From positions 4,135,501 through 4,199,500 of the forward strand of contig NZ_CP011388.1 of NCBI RefSeq assembly GCF_001644605.1: 64,000 bases of DNA, in the 5' to 3' direction. Both the position numbers and the translations under genes were made by a program. This DNA comes from Paenibacillus swuensis (GTDB lineage: Bacteria; Bacillota; Bacilli; Paenibacillales; DY6). The notes beneath the pieces were generated by a model. The model was not told the origin of the DNA and did not search any database. It saw only the letters and a program-made list of their open reading frames with translations. Positions 33,790 through 42,256 of the stretch are shown here, one piece after another (the first letter of the stretch is position 1; every line of letters begins with the position of its first letter).

Positions 33790-34677
33790 ATGACAATGAC
33801 AATATACCGCTGGACCGGCCTGGCAGCCGCAGCTTTGCTGACAATTACCGTAGGGTGTTCTTCAAACGCAAACATTCAGGCCGTTAAAACTGAAGAAACG
33901 CCTCAACAAACGGCGAAGCCGCCCACGACAACCAAACCGGCTCCCGTAACAACCGTTAACCCGACACCGCAGCCAAAACCCGACACAAAGCCTTCTAAAC
34001 CCGTTCCAGAGCCTGTGCAGGAGCCGAAACAACCTGTTATGAAACAATATTATATGAACAAGAACTACTTTTTTAAACCTATATCCCCTGATATTAACAA
34101 GAAAGCCGTTCTGCTCACATTCGACGACGGACCCAAAGATAAAGCCATTATTGAGAGCATGCTGAATACACTTGATAAGCATAAAGCTAAAGCGATCTTT
34201 TTCGTTAACGGCTACCGCGTCAAACAACATCCTGAATTACTGAAATTGATTGCGGACCGTAAACAAACCATAGGTAACCATTCCTGGGATCATATCGACT
34301 TGAAAAAACAAAGCGCGGCCGAGGTCAGTAAACAGCTCGGAGATGTCCAGGCGATTGTTAAGAAAATTACCGGAATATCACCTAAGTATTTCAGGCCTCC
34401 ATTCGGCTCAGGCGGGGATGCCGTGAAGAAAGAAGCTTTACGTCAAGGCATGCTCTTTATGACATGGTCGAACGGTTCGGAGGATTGGCTCGGCAAAAAC
34501 AAGAATAAGCCGGATCAAGTCATCAATAATGTGATGAAGCAATTGGCACCCGGAAGCAATATTCTGATGCATGAGTTGCCTTGGACCGCTGAAGCGCTGG
34601 ATATTTTGCTAACAAAGATGACTAGTCAAGGGTACGTATTTATAAATCCCGACACCATCGACATAACTAAAAAATAA
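33790..34677 (+). CDS. Polysaccharide deacetylase lipoprotein (NodB domain)
   Basis: 295 residues. A signal peptide with lipobox TITVGC near residue 23, then a Pro/Thr/Lys-rich linker to about residue 80, then the NodB-homology domain. Metal and catalytic motifs: LLTFDDGPKD (catalytic Asp and metal Asp) near residue 108, GNHSWDH (two metal histidines), YFRPPFGSGG, and the last motif LMHEL. It probably removes acetyl groups from peptidoglycan or another cell-wall glycan outside the cell. AGGAGA is 8 bases before the ATG. Single-gene unit. Confidence 0.93.
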   Translation: MTMTIYRWTGLAAAALLTITVGCSSNANIQAVKTEETPQQTAKPPTTTKPAPVTTVNPTPQPKPDTKPSKPVPEPVQEPKQPVMKQYYMNKNYFFKPISPDINKKAVLLTFDDGPKDKAIIESMLNTLDKHKAKAIFFVNGYRVKQHPELLKLIADRKQTIGNHSWDHIDLKKQSAAEVSKQLGDVQAIVKKITGISPKYFRPPFGSGGDAVKKEALRQGMLFMTWSNGSEDWLGKNKNKPDQVINNVMKQLAPGSNILMHELPWTAEALDILLTKMTSQGYVFINPDTIDITKK

Positions 34678-34680
34678 AAA

Positions 34681-34737
34681 ACACCCCTTAACCCAAGATG
34701 CAGAAATGAAATGCATCTGGGTAATAAGGGGTGTTTC
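34681..34737. terminator. Shared bidirectional terminator
   Basis: ACACCCCTTAnCCCAAGATGCA-type inverted repeat (about 20 pairs, some unpaired) between two convergent genes; U runs follow in both directions. Confidence 0.85.
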
Positions 34738-34739
34738 TA

Positions 34740-34946
34740 TTATCGGCTATATTCCCAAAAAATCAGACCGCCGGTCAAAATAATGAACAATACGATAAGC
34801 GTATTATAGTATAGATTAGCCATCCTGACCTTGTTCGACGGATGTTTCTTGTGCCGGGGCTCAATGCTGTGTTCGTCTTGATCCCGCTTCCGTTCCGTTT
34901 CGGAACGATTCTGACTGTGTTTGATGCTGCGAGGTTCAAAGCTCAT
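34740..34946 (-). CDS. 68-residue membrane-anchored protein
   Basis: A basic, hydrophilic N-terminal half (SFEPRSIKHSQNRSETERKR) and one C-terminal membrane segment (TLIVLFIILTGGLIFW): a tail-anchored layout. Its ATG overlaps the stop of the CPBP protease gene (ATGA), so the two are co-translated. A longer frame upstream overlaps the protease and is only a shadow. I recognise no family. Confidence 0.75.
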   Translation of the reverse strand: MSFEPRSIKHSQNRSETERKRDQDEHSIEPRHKKHPSNKVRMANLYYNTLIVLFIILTGGLIFWEYSR

Positions 34947-35533
34947 GATTCCCTCCGATAACGTATAATTAAACCCATCACCAAATCGATTATAAAATGA
35001 GCAATAATAGGTGTCCATAGGGACCCGGTCTGAATATATACCCACCCCATCGCATAACTGATGCTGAAAACCAATCCAGTCGGGATCCAGTGCTTCAGGT
35101 ACCTCACGTGAATCGCCGCAAACAGAATACTCGTCCAATAAGGACCAAATGCATGTTGAATCGCGCCTCTGAACAGAATCTCTTCGCAAACGGCCACGAC
35201 AAATGAAATGACAACAATGTGCCACACGGGCCGGTTTTTGAAAATGCGCTCATTAATGCCTCCGTCATCCGATGCCTCTTCGGGAATCCAGCGTGAAATC
35301 AACACATCAACGCCAATGACCGCCGCCGCAAGACCTAAGCCCCAAAGTACCGCTGTATACTCTTTTGGGAAAAATAATAACGAAATAGGACTTTGGTTCT
35401 GAAAAAACAGGATGACCAAACCGATAATAAGAGAAAGGGCCTGTGTCAGATATAAATTAGCCAGTAACATCTTATCGTTCAGGTCATGTACGGATACTTT
35501 GCGGAATTTAAGTTTGAACTTGAAATTTTTCAT
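34943..35533 (-). CDS. CPBP-family intramembrane glutamic endopeptidase
   Basis: 196 residues with about five membrane segments. The three motifs of CPBP (Abi, CAAX-like) proteases are present: AVCEEILFRGAIQ near residue 117, FAAIHVRYL near residue 138, and AHFIIDL near residue 178. Known relatives process membrane peptides, bacteriocin precursors or regulators; the substrate here is unknown. The tail-anchored protein encoded in the same unit is a natural candidate partner. Confidence 0.9.
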   Translation of the reverse strand: MKNFKFKLKFRKVSVHDLNDKMLLANLYLTQALSLIIGLVILFFQNQSPISLLFFPKEYTAVLWGLGLAAAVIGVDVLISRWIPEEASDDGGINERIFKNRPVWHIVVISFVVAVCEEILFRGAIQHAFGPYWTSILFAAIHVRYLKHWIPTGLVFSISYAMGWVYIQTGSLWTPIIAHFIIDLVMGLIIRYRRES

Positions 35534-35614
35534 GAGTTACCTGCCTGTCTACGTTGTTGTTCCCGCTTGTAATGATAAGCGCTTTTCATTCTATGATAAC
35601 AAGGAGTTTTCGTT

Positions 35615-36526
35615 ATGAACAAAAGATTAACCCGTTCCGAGTACATATTTTCTCTATTCTTCATCTTCATGCTGATTTGCGCGCTGGCCGCATTCTTCTA
35701 CGGCGTACAGATCGGCACGCAGAGAGCGGAAGCAAAGCACGCTTTATCGGTGAAGAAGCCGGACCAGACGAAAGTGACCGCTTATAATCAACAGTACCTG
35801 GTTTCATTCTATCATACCATTTTCTCGCCTTATCGTGAGTTCCAAAATACCTGGTTCGAGCAGATTGAAGCTATTGAAAACCGGCATCACTCCGCGGCCC
35901 CAGCCTCCCAGTTGGAAGAATTAGAGATTATGGCCAAAGAACAATACTCCAAAATCAGCCGAACCGGTATGCCTGCCGCTTCGCCTCTGTTACAGGATGC
36001 ACAAACGAATTACTTGAAGAGTTTAAAATTATTCACATCGGCTGCCGCCCGGCTAAAGAACAGCAGGGATCACGTAGTGGGAGAGGCATTGGCTGAGCGT
36101 ATATACGCAGATCCCTATGTTCAGGAAGCTGTCAATTTCGCGTTGCAGGCCCAATCTCAATTCTACGACTCTATCGTGAAATGGAATGTGACTGTGGATC
36201 CCGCATTCAAGCCGCTCAAGCATTCATCCGGTGGATTGAAGCTCGCTGAATGGAACAAGCTGAATTTAAATCAGAAAAATGCTTATATTGCAGCCATGCT
36301 AAGTAAGGAGGGCCGCTTTGAAGCCTTTGCTCCCCAAGATTTGACCTTACGGATTGATCAAATGCAAAGCTCAGGCAACCTCAAGAGACTTAAACTTGCG
36401 AATATCGGACAAGCGGCTTCCGTCTTAATCGACACCGGCGCTGTGCGTCCAGGTGACTATATGAAGAACAAGAACAGATTCTACAAGAACGAACGGTTAC
36501 CGCTTATTCCTTTGCTAACCAGTTGA
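35615..36526 (+). CDS. Unknown single-pass membrane protein
   Basis: 303 residues. One membrane segment at residues 11-32 (IFSLFFIFMLICALAAFFYG) and a long helical, probably extracytoplasmic body with no cysteine. The section around residues 45-190 is coiled-coil-like. The section 200-260 contains NLNQKNAYIAAMLSKEGRFEAF. GGAG precedes the ATG by 9 bases. It is divergent from the CPBP gene and stands alone. I cannot name a family. Confidence 0.82.
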   Translation: MNKRLTRSEYIFSLFFIFMLICALAAFFYGVQIGTQRAEAKHALSVKKPDQTKVTAYNQQYLVSFYHTIFSPYREFQNTWFEQIEAIENRHHSAAPASQLEELEIMAKEQYSKISRTGMPAASPLLQDAQTNYLKSLKLFTSAAARLKNSRDHVVGEALAERIYADPYVQEAVNFALQAQSQFYDSIVKWNVTVDPAFKPLKHSSGGLKLAEWNKLNLNQKNAYIAAMLSKEGRFEAFAPQDLTLRIDQMQSSGNLKRLKLANIGQAASVLIDTGAVRPGDYMKNKNRFYKNERLPLIPLLTS

Positions 36527-36534
36527 CGCATGCG

Positions 36535-36861
36535 TTAATCGTATTGAAACCCTTTAAGTTCCGCTACAGCAGCCATCCCGCCGTCGACATTAACAAGACG
36601 GTTAAAACCTGCTCGGCTTAAATACTGACATACATGTCTGGAACGGACGCCGTGCGCGCAGATGACGTACAGCGTCTTTTCTTTGGGCAGATTCTCCAGA
36701 TTCTCGGGTATGGTATTCATAGGCAGTAACTCCGATCGCTCCAAATGATAATAATCCCATTCCGCCGGTTCCCGCACATCAATAACTAATTCTGTTTCCG
36801 TGGCGCCTTTCTCGTAAATCTTCAAAAAATCGGCAGGTTGTATGGAATTATATATATCCAT
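36535..36861 (-). CDS. Rhodanese-domain protein
   Basis: 108 residues, a single rhodanese domain. The active-site loop is VICAHGVRSRHV, with Cys near residue 67 and the usual C-x-x-G-x-R pattern; ELVIDVREPAEWDYYHL is the first conserved motif. Such proteins move or release persulfide sulfur in the cytoplasm; the partner is unknown. The ATG at 36861 has GGAG 9 bases upstream, so I use it instead of the GTG/ATG five codons earlier. Confidence 0.9.
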   Translation of the reverse strand: MDIYNSIQPADFLKIYEKGATETELVIDVREPAEWDYYHLERSELLPMNTIPENLENLPKEKTLYVICAHGVRSRHVCQYLSRAGFNRLVNVDGGMAAVAELKGFQYD

Positions 36862-37088
36862 TGAAATCATCTCCATTAACGTTTATGTATTGCATGATAA
36901 CCATTTTTTTAAGCTCGTTCAACCCGAAGCCATTGCCAATCAATGCGTTTATCCTTTAAAATGATAAAGTATAGCAAGTTTTATTCTATACGATTCCGTT
37001 GAATGAAAAGTTACAATATCGTGCTGGATGAGCACCCTATGTGAAATATGTAAGTTTGGTGAACGTTCGTAAATAGTCGCCTGCCATA
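36862..37088. other. Gene-free stretch between the rhodanese gene and serA promoter
   Basis: AT-rich, divergent promoter area. No ORF with a start signal and no clear structure other than scattered TATAAT-like boxes. Confidence 0.4.
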
Positions 37089-37117
37089 TTGACACCTCTT
37101 CCACCTCATGTTACATT
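37089..37117 (+). promoter_or_regulatory. Promoter of serA
   Basis: Perfect TTGACA (37089-37094), 17 bases, TACATT (37112-37117). Transcription would start near 37124, at the head of the T-box leader. Confidence 0.7.
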
Positions 37118-37123
37118 ATGAAA

Positions 37124-37410
37124 AAAACAGAACGTTAAACACAATGAAGGAAAGAAACATACGGATGTCCTCAGAGAGTCGGTGGGTGGTGCGAACCGAT
37201 GGTCTAAACTGTGTTTCAGCATTCCTGAGTCATTGCATTGAAGCGCAAGCCGTAGGTGCAATCGGTGGAAACCGTTATTTTTCCGGTCTGCAGACCAATG
37301 AGGCTGTCCGTGCGAGCGGGCGGTGAATTAGGGTGGTACCACGAAGCTAAACTCTCGTCCCTTATATACGCTAGTCGTATGTATGTATGGATTCGAAGAG
37401 TTTTTTTTGT
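37124..37410 (+). promoter_or_regulatory. T-box riboswitch before serA, probable Ser(AGC) specifier
   Basis: Contains the T-box core AGGGTGGTACCACG (37330-37343), which pairs with the uncharged tRNA end. Stem I is recognisable: CCTCAG (37169-37174) pairs with CTGAGT (from 37225), AGAGAG follows the first strand, and GGTGCGAACC (37187-37196) is the apical part. The bases AGC at 37218-37220 sit where a specifier codon is expected, so the leader should sense tRNA-Ser(GCU). The terminator arm AAACTCT (37349) pairs with AAGAGTTT near 37396, followed by a run of eight T. Confidence 0.9.
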
Positions 37411-37490
37411 ATCGTTTTATGATGTGAGTTTGCTTAGCAAATTTGCAATAATTCCATAAATGATTCACCACATTCACGGGAGGTATGATG

Positions 37491-39080
37491 ATGTACAAAG
37501 TATTAGTTTCCGATCCAATCAGCGATATGGGTATCCAGCTTCTATATGATGCCGAGGACGTTCTTGTAGACAAGAAGCCGGGCCTTACCGAAGATGAGTT
37601 AGTGGCCATCATCGGCGACTACGACGCCCTGCTTGTTCGCAGCCAGACACGGGTGACCGACCGTGTGATGGAAGCGGGCAAGAAACTTAAAGTTGTCGGA
37701 CGCGCCGGTGTCGGCGTCGACAATATTGATTTGCCCTCGGCCACGAAACGCGGCATCATCGTCATCAACGCGCCGGATGGCAACACCATCACCACTTGCG
37801 AACATACGTTTGCCATGATGATGGCGTTGGCCCGCCATATTCCGCAAGCTTACATGAAGACGGTCGGCGGCGAATGGGACCGTAAATCGTTCCTTGGCGT
37901 TGAACTCCGGAACAAAGTGCTCGGCGTGCTCGGCATGGGTCGCATCGGCAGCGAAGTGGCGGCGCGCGCGAAAGCGTTCGGCATGAAAATTCATGCCTAC
38001 GACCCGTTCCTCACGGAAGAGCGCGCGGAGAAGCTTGGCGTACAGCTGGGCACCGTGAATGAAATCGTCGCGAATGCGGATTTCATTACAGTGCACACCC
38101 CGCTGACGCCGGAAACCCGCCACATGATCTCGAGCCACCAGTTCGAGATCATGAAGAAAGGCATGCGCATCGTCAACTGTGCGCGCGGCGGTATTATCGA
38201 TGAGATGGCGCTCATCGAGGCTATTGACTCGGACATCGTCGCCGGCGCCGCCTTCGACGTGTTCGAAGAGGAGCCGCCTCGCGCCGATCACCCGTTCCTG
38301 AAGCACCCGAAAGTTATCGTCACCCCTCACTTGGGCGCATCCACCGTGGAAGCGCAAGAGAACGTGGCGATTGACGTATCGGAGCAGGTGCTTCTCATCC
38401 TGCGCGGCGAGGCGTTCAAGAACGCGGTCAACATGCCGCCGGTTCCGGCAGACGTGTTGAACAAGCTGGCGCCGTACTTCACGCTCGGCGAGAAGCTCGG
38501 CAACTTCCTGGCGCAGCTGACCATCGGCGCTGTGCGGGAAATCCACGTGAACTATTCGGGCGATTTATCCGAAGTGGACACGACGCCTTTGACGCGCTAC
38601 ATCGTGCGCGGCGTGCTTTCTCACCACCTAGGCACCGAAGTGGTTAATGTGGTGAACTCCATGCATCTCGCCAAGGAGCGCGATGTGCAGGTTGTGATCC
38701 AGAAGACCGCTTCGACGAAGGGATTCACGAATCTCATCACCGTTACGCTGAAATCCGACAAGGTGGACCGCAGTATTGCCGGTACTTTACTTACGGGTTA
38801 TGGTCCGCGGTTCGTGCAGATCGACAAGTTCCCTGTTGATGTGGCGCCTGAAGGCAACCTGCTGATCATCTCGCATAACGACAAACCCGGTATCATCGGA
38901 CGTGTCGGCACATTGCTCGGCGTGAACGACGTAAACATCGCTACGATGCAAGTGGGTCGGGATAATGTCGGCGGAGCGGCGATCATGGTCCTCACGGTCG
39001 ATAAACCGATTCCGAAAGAAGTATTGGAACAGCTAGGGGAACTGCCTGAAATTATTAAGCTTAAGGCAATTGTTCTATAA
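37491..39080 (+). CDS. serA: D-3-phosphoglycerate dehydrogenase
   Basis: 529 residues. First step of serine synthesis: NAD-dependent oxidation of 3-phosphoglycerate. Substrate domain, then the NAD domain with VLGMGRIGSEVAARAKAFGM near residue 147, catalytic Arg in NCARGGIIDE near 230 and His in VTPHLGAST near 280. The allosteric-substrate-binding domain follows, and a C-terminal ACT domain starts at about residue 455 (NLLIISHNDKPGIIG). GGAGG lies 7 bases before the third of three ATGs, which I use. The middle of the gene is visibly more GC-rich than its flanks. A T-box controls it. Confidence 0.97.
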   Translation: MYKVLVSDPISDMGIQLLYDAEDVLVDKKPGLTEDELVAIIGDYDALLVRSQTRVTDRVMEAGKKLKVVGRAGVGVDNIDLPSATKRGIIVINAPDGNTITTCEHTFAMMMALARHIPQAYMKTVGGEWDRKSFLGVELRNKVLGVLGMGRIGSEVAARAKAFGMKIHAYDPFLTEERAEKLGVQLGTVNEIVANADFITVHTPLTPETRHMISSHQFEIMKKGMRIVNCARGGIIDEMALIEAIDSDIVAGAAFDVFEEEPPRADHPFLKHPKVIVTPHLGASTVEAQENVAIDVSEQVLLILRGEAFKNAVNMPPVPADVLNKLAPYFTLGEKLGNFLAQLTIGAVREIHVNYSGDLSEVDTTPLTRYIVRGVLSHHLGTEVVNVVNSMHLAKERDVQVVIQKTASTKGFTNLITVTLKSDKVDRSIAGTLLTGYGPRFVQIDKFPVDVAPEGNLLIISHNDKPGIIGRVGTLLGVNDVNIATMQVGRDNVGGAAIMVLTVDKPIPKEVLEQLGELPEIIKLKAIVL

Positions 39081-39105
39081 AATAGGTTTTAACCCGTTCA
39101 GAAAG

Positions 39106-39150
39106 TTAAAGCCCTGTGAGCATCTATCCTGCTCACAGGGCTTTATTTGA
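39106..39150 (+). terminator. Terminator of serA
   Basis: 14-bp perfect stem AAAGCCCTGTGAGC/GCTCACAGGGCTTT with a 9-base loop, then ATTTG. It may also serve the converging transporter operon. Confidence 0.85.
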
Positions 39151-39168
39151 TACCTGTACATGTATTCT

Positions 39169-40515
39169 TTAAATATCACGACGCAATGCTTTAAGCACAT
39201 CCACTTGAGTTGCCCGTCGAGCCGGGCGCGCTCCAGAAAGAATGGCCACACCGATGGAGAGGCCAATACAAACGAGGGCCAACCAGGCAGGGATATAGGA
39301 GAACTGTATTCCGGGGGGAGCTTCTTCGTTGAATACACCCGACAGGATTACAGGCAACGCCAAGTTTACAACGATACTAATGGCGTATGCCACTGCCGTA
39401 CCGATCAAAGCTCCAAGAAGTCCGATATAAGAGCTCTCTATTCGGAATATGGATCGAATTGTAGACGGATGCGCTCCAATTGCCTTCATGATCCCAATAT
39501 CCTGCGCGCGCTCGGTTACGGCCATCGTCATGGTGTTATAGATTCCGATGGAAGCAATCAACAGCGCGATCGTCCCAATAAACATCAAACCGATTTTCAT
39601 CACGGCGAACAAGACATTGACTTGCTTCAATTCATCTGCGATGGAATGGGTTACATACCCTTTCACCTTCAGAGAGTCGGAAATCTCTTTCACCTGCGAA
39701 GCGTCTGCTGCAAATACGGATACGGAATCCAGTTCACGGGTTCCGCTAGCCTCGACAGGCGTTTCCTTCGTGATATTTCCCTTACCTCCAGCGGGCGAAT
39801 CCCCAATCTCACCGTTAGGCGATCCAGTGTAGGCCTCAACTTTGGCTAAAGTTCCCAAGTCAATATAGATGTCCGTTTCCCTCATGAGTTCTCGCGTAGG
39901 CTGCTTTCGTATACCCACCACTTTAACAGGGAAGGTTTCACTTTCTTTCTCGGTCCCTTTCCATCGACTGACTTGGAATTGAATCGTCTGGCCAAGCAAT
40001 TGATTATTCCATGTCTTAAATGATTCCGGCGTGGCTTTCTCACCCTCCATAAGCATAGAAGCCAAATGATAACCAACCACGACCTCACCTGTCGTCACCG
40101 GCATAGTCCCGCTTTCCAATTCAAGTCCCGCTTTCACTTCTTCTTCCATGTCAACCGCAATGGTCGTAAGGTCCAGTGATTTGTCCTTCCATGTGATCGG
40201 TGTCATTTGTCTGAGGTATTGCTTAAATGTGACGGCTTTCACATGATTCATCTTACGGATGAGTTCTATATCACTAATTGCAGGGGGCTTGTGTCCCTCA
40301 TCGTTATCAACTTTCTTCGCTTGCAACGTTATTTCGGTCATCAATCGACCTTCCGTTATTTCTTTCACTACGGAACGCTGCAAGCCGAACCCTACGGAAG
40401 CCAGCACAATCAGGAAGGCGCAACCCATGGCTGTCGCCAAAACGGTCATAAACACGCGGGATTTGTTCTTCTTCATATTTGACCGGACAAACCGGAATCT
40501 GTCTTTCCACTTCAT
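39169..40515 (-). CDS. ytrF: MacB/FtsX-type ABC transporter permease, YtrF-like
   Basis: 448 residues. One N-terminal membrane segment (VFMTVLATAMGCAFLIVLAS), a large extracytoplasmic domain to about residue 290, then three membrane segments in the FtsX domain (ending ARPARRATQVDVLKALRRDI). This is the MacB layout, which works mechanically with an ATPase rather than by import. The start at 40515 has GAGGAG upstream. Last gene of a ytrA-B-C/D-E-F-like operon with the ATPase gene 19 bases upstream. Confidence 0.88.
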   Translation of the reverse strand: MKWKDRFRFVRSNMKKNKSRVFMTVLATAMGCAFLIVLASVGFGLQRSVVKEITEGRLMTEITLQAKKVDNDEGHKPPAISDIELIRKMNHVKAVTFKQYLRQMTPITWKDKSLDLTTIAVDMEEEVKAGLELESGTMPVTTGEVVVGYHLASMLMEGEKATPESFKTWNNQLLGQTIQFQVSRWKGTEKESETFPVKVVGIRKQPTRELMRETDIYIDLGTLAKVEAYTGSPNGEIGDSPAGGKGNITKETPVEASGTRELDSVSVFAADASQVKEISDSLKVKGYVTHSIADELKQVNVLFAVMKIGLMFIGTIALLIASIGIYNTMTMAVTERAQDIGIMKAIGAHPSTIRSIFRIESSYIGLLGALIGTAVAYAISIVVNLALPVILSGVFNEEAPPGIQFSYIPAWLALVCIGLSIGVAILSGARPARRATQVDVLKALRRDI

Positions 40516-40534
40516 ATCTTTCCATGCTCCTCTT

Positions 40535-41227
40535 TCAGGCAATGACGCCATCTTTTAATGTGATCGTATGGTCGGCTATGGAGGCTACTCTGTCGTCATG
40601 AGTGATGATCAAGAAGGTAATCCCGGATTCCCGGTTCAATTCCTTAATAAAGGTTAACAGAGATTCCTCATTTTCACTGTCCAAGCTTCCTGTAGGCTCA
40701 TCCGCAAGAATGATCGGAGGATTGACAACCAGCGCGCGCGCAATACTTACCCGCTGCTGTTGCCCGCCTGACAACTCGCTGGGATAATGTCCCGCGTATT
40801 CTTCCAGTCCTACTTTCTTCAAGATCGATAGCGTCTGAACTCTGCGTTCCACTTCCCCCATGCCCTTTAGAATAAGCGGTAACTCCACGTTAGCATAGGC
40901 GGTCATGCTGGGAATGAGCTGGAAGCTTTGAAATATAAAACCGAAGTTTCCGAGTCTGAAATCAGCCCATTCCCCTTCTGTCAACCGGCTTACTTTGCGA
41001 CCGGAAACGGTAATTTCCCCTTCCGTTGGGCGAATATATCCGCTAATCAGATTAAGGAGTGTCGATTTACCCGAGCCGCTCCGGCCCACAATCGCTACGA
41101 TGTCGCCGCGTCGTACGTTCAGATTTACATTGTGAAGTACCGGCACGATGCGTTCCTTACCTTTTTGGCCTATACGAAAGGAATGGTTAATTGCCTCTAA
41201 TTGAATGATTGTTGCTCTCTTCTCCAT
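40535..41227 (-). CDS. ytrE: ABC transporter ATPase of LolD/MacB type, YtrE-like
   Basis: 230 residues. Walker A GRSGSGKST near residue 48, Q-loop FIFQSFQLIPSMTAYANVEL, signature ELSGGQQQRVSIARAL, Walker B IILADEPTGSLD and H-loop THDD. This subtype pairs with FtsX-domain permeases such as the next gene. GGGAG lies before the ATG. Fourth in the GntR-regulated operon. Confidence 0.93.
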   Translation of the reverse strand: MEKRATIIQLEAINHSFRIGQKGKERIVPVLHNVNLNVRRGDIVAIVGRSGSGKSTLLNLISGYIRPTEGEITVSGRKVSRLTEGEWADFRLGNFGFIFQSFQLIPSMTAYANVELPLILKGMGEVERRVQTLSILKKVGLEEYAGHYPSELSGGQQQRVSIARALVVNPPIILADEPTGSLDSENEESLLTFIKELNRESGITFLIITHDDRVASIADHTITLKDGVIA

Positions 41228-41248
41228 TACATTTACTCCCTTTATTCT

Positions 41249-42256
41249 TTATTTCCGTTCCCTGAAACGTCTACGCATAAGAAATCGCAGAACCAGATAA
41301 GATATGACCCCGCCGGACACAAATCCAATATAATATAACGTCAGATTAAGATCTCCTTCACCTGCAGCATCCATTAACAAACCGCCGAACAACGCGAAGC
41401 AGAACACCACACCCGCTTGAAAAATCCATGCCGTCCGGGGAAAAATCAGGAGTTTACCATTGTTTTCAACTTTGTTGGTAATGTACAGACTGGTCCCCAA
41501 TGGAAGGAATATAATCGTGTACAGGATCACAGGCCATATGCTCAGATTAACTAATTGAAATCCAAACACTTGCATGGCTAAGCTTAAACTGGAGAACAAA
41601 TCCAACATCCCTTCCCCGGAACCGAAACCGGGAACGTCCGGTGAATGAACAGCTACACCGTATAAGAAAAGGAAATAAAAACCGATTGGAAACAAACTGA
41701 AAATGACTGTTAAAATAAATTGTGTAATTGCGCCGCCGGTTAGGGTGCCGATAAACAACGCGAATGTATATACGGCCAACATGACTAGAGCTATTGTAAC
41801 TGTTTCACCCCTGTAGTAACTCCAATCCAGATATTCGGCAAAAGGAGAGGATGCAATCACAGCAATTTCGAGTAATGTATTAACTACAAGTCCTCCAAGG
41901 AGGAAAGATGCTCCGATTAGCCATTTCGTAACATAAATTTGCTTTCTGGAAAATGGCAAGGAGAATGTGAAATCATTCAACGTATTCTTGCGTTCGACCC
42001 CAATCAGAACGACCGCCGCTATGATGACACTGAGCGCTAAGGAAAACCGTAAAAATAAAGGATTGGAGACATATTCATGTAACGTAAAGCTACCTTCTCT
42101 AAATTGATTCATCCTATGCGACAAAGTCAGCTTATCCAGCAAGTGGGTTTTACTAAAGGCCTGCAGACCCATGAAGACGAAGGTAATGAGCGGTATTAAC
42201 CACAGAATAAACTTGGCTTGCTTATAATCTTTCATCCATAACGCTTTACTCCACAT
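41249..42256 (-). CDS. ABC-2-type permease, YtrC/YtrD-like
   Basis: 335 residues with about seven membrane segments, the first at residues 16-34 (FILWLIPLITFVFMGLQAF). The VGVERKNTLNDFTFSLPFSRKQIYVTK-type stretch near residue 86 is typical of ABC-2 permeases. The C-terminus is basic (RFLMRRRFRERK). It overlaps the upstream ATPase gene by 11 bases and should work with it. B. subtilis has two smaller permeases, YtrC and YtrD, in this place; here there is one. Confidence 0.85.
   Translation of the reverse strand: MWSKALWMKDYKQAKFILWLIPLITFVFMGLQAFSKTHLLDKLTLSHRMNQFREGSFTLHEYVSNPLFLRFSLALSVIIAAVVLIGVERKNTLNDFTFSLPFSRKQIYVTKWLIGASFLLGGLVVNTLLEIAVIASSPFAEYLDWSYYRGETVTIALVMLAVYTFALFIGTLTGGAITQFILTVIFSLFPIGFYFLFLYGVAVHSPDVPGFGSGEGMLDLFSSLSLAMQVFGFQLVNLSIWPVILYTIIFLPLGTSLYITNKVENNGKLLIFPRTAWIFQAGVVFCFALFGGLLMDAAGEGDLNLTLYYIGFVSGGVISYLVLRFLMRRRFRERK

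Noticed and set aside
34947-35225. Upstream part of the 161-codon minus frame over the CPBP gene
   Set aside because: Overlaps the protease in another frame; only the last 68 codons, with the ATGA junction, look real.
37599-38546. 315-codon open frame on the minus strand opposite serA
   Set aside because: It is a mirror frame caused by the GC-rich codon use of serA; it has no ribosome site and a low-complexity Arg/His-rich translation.
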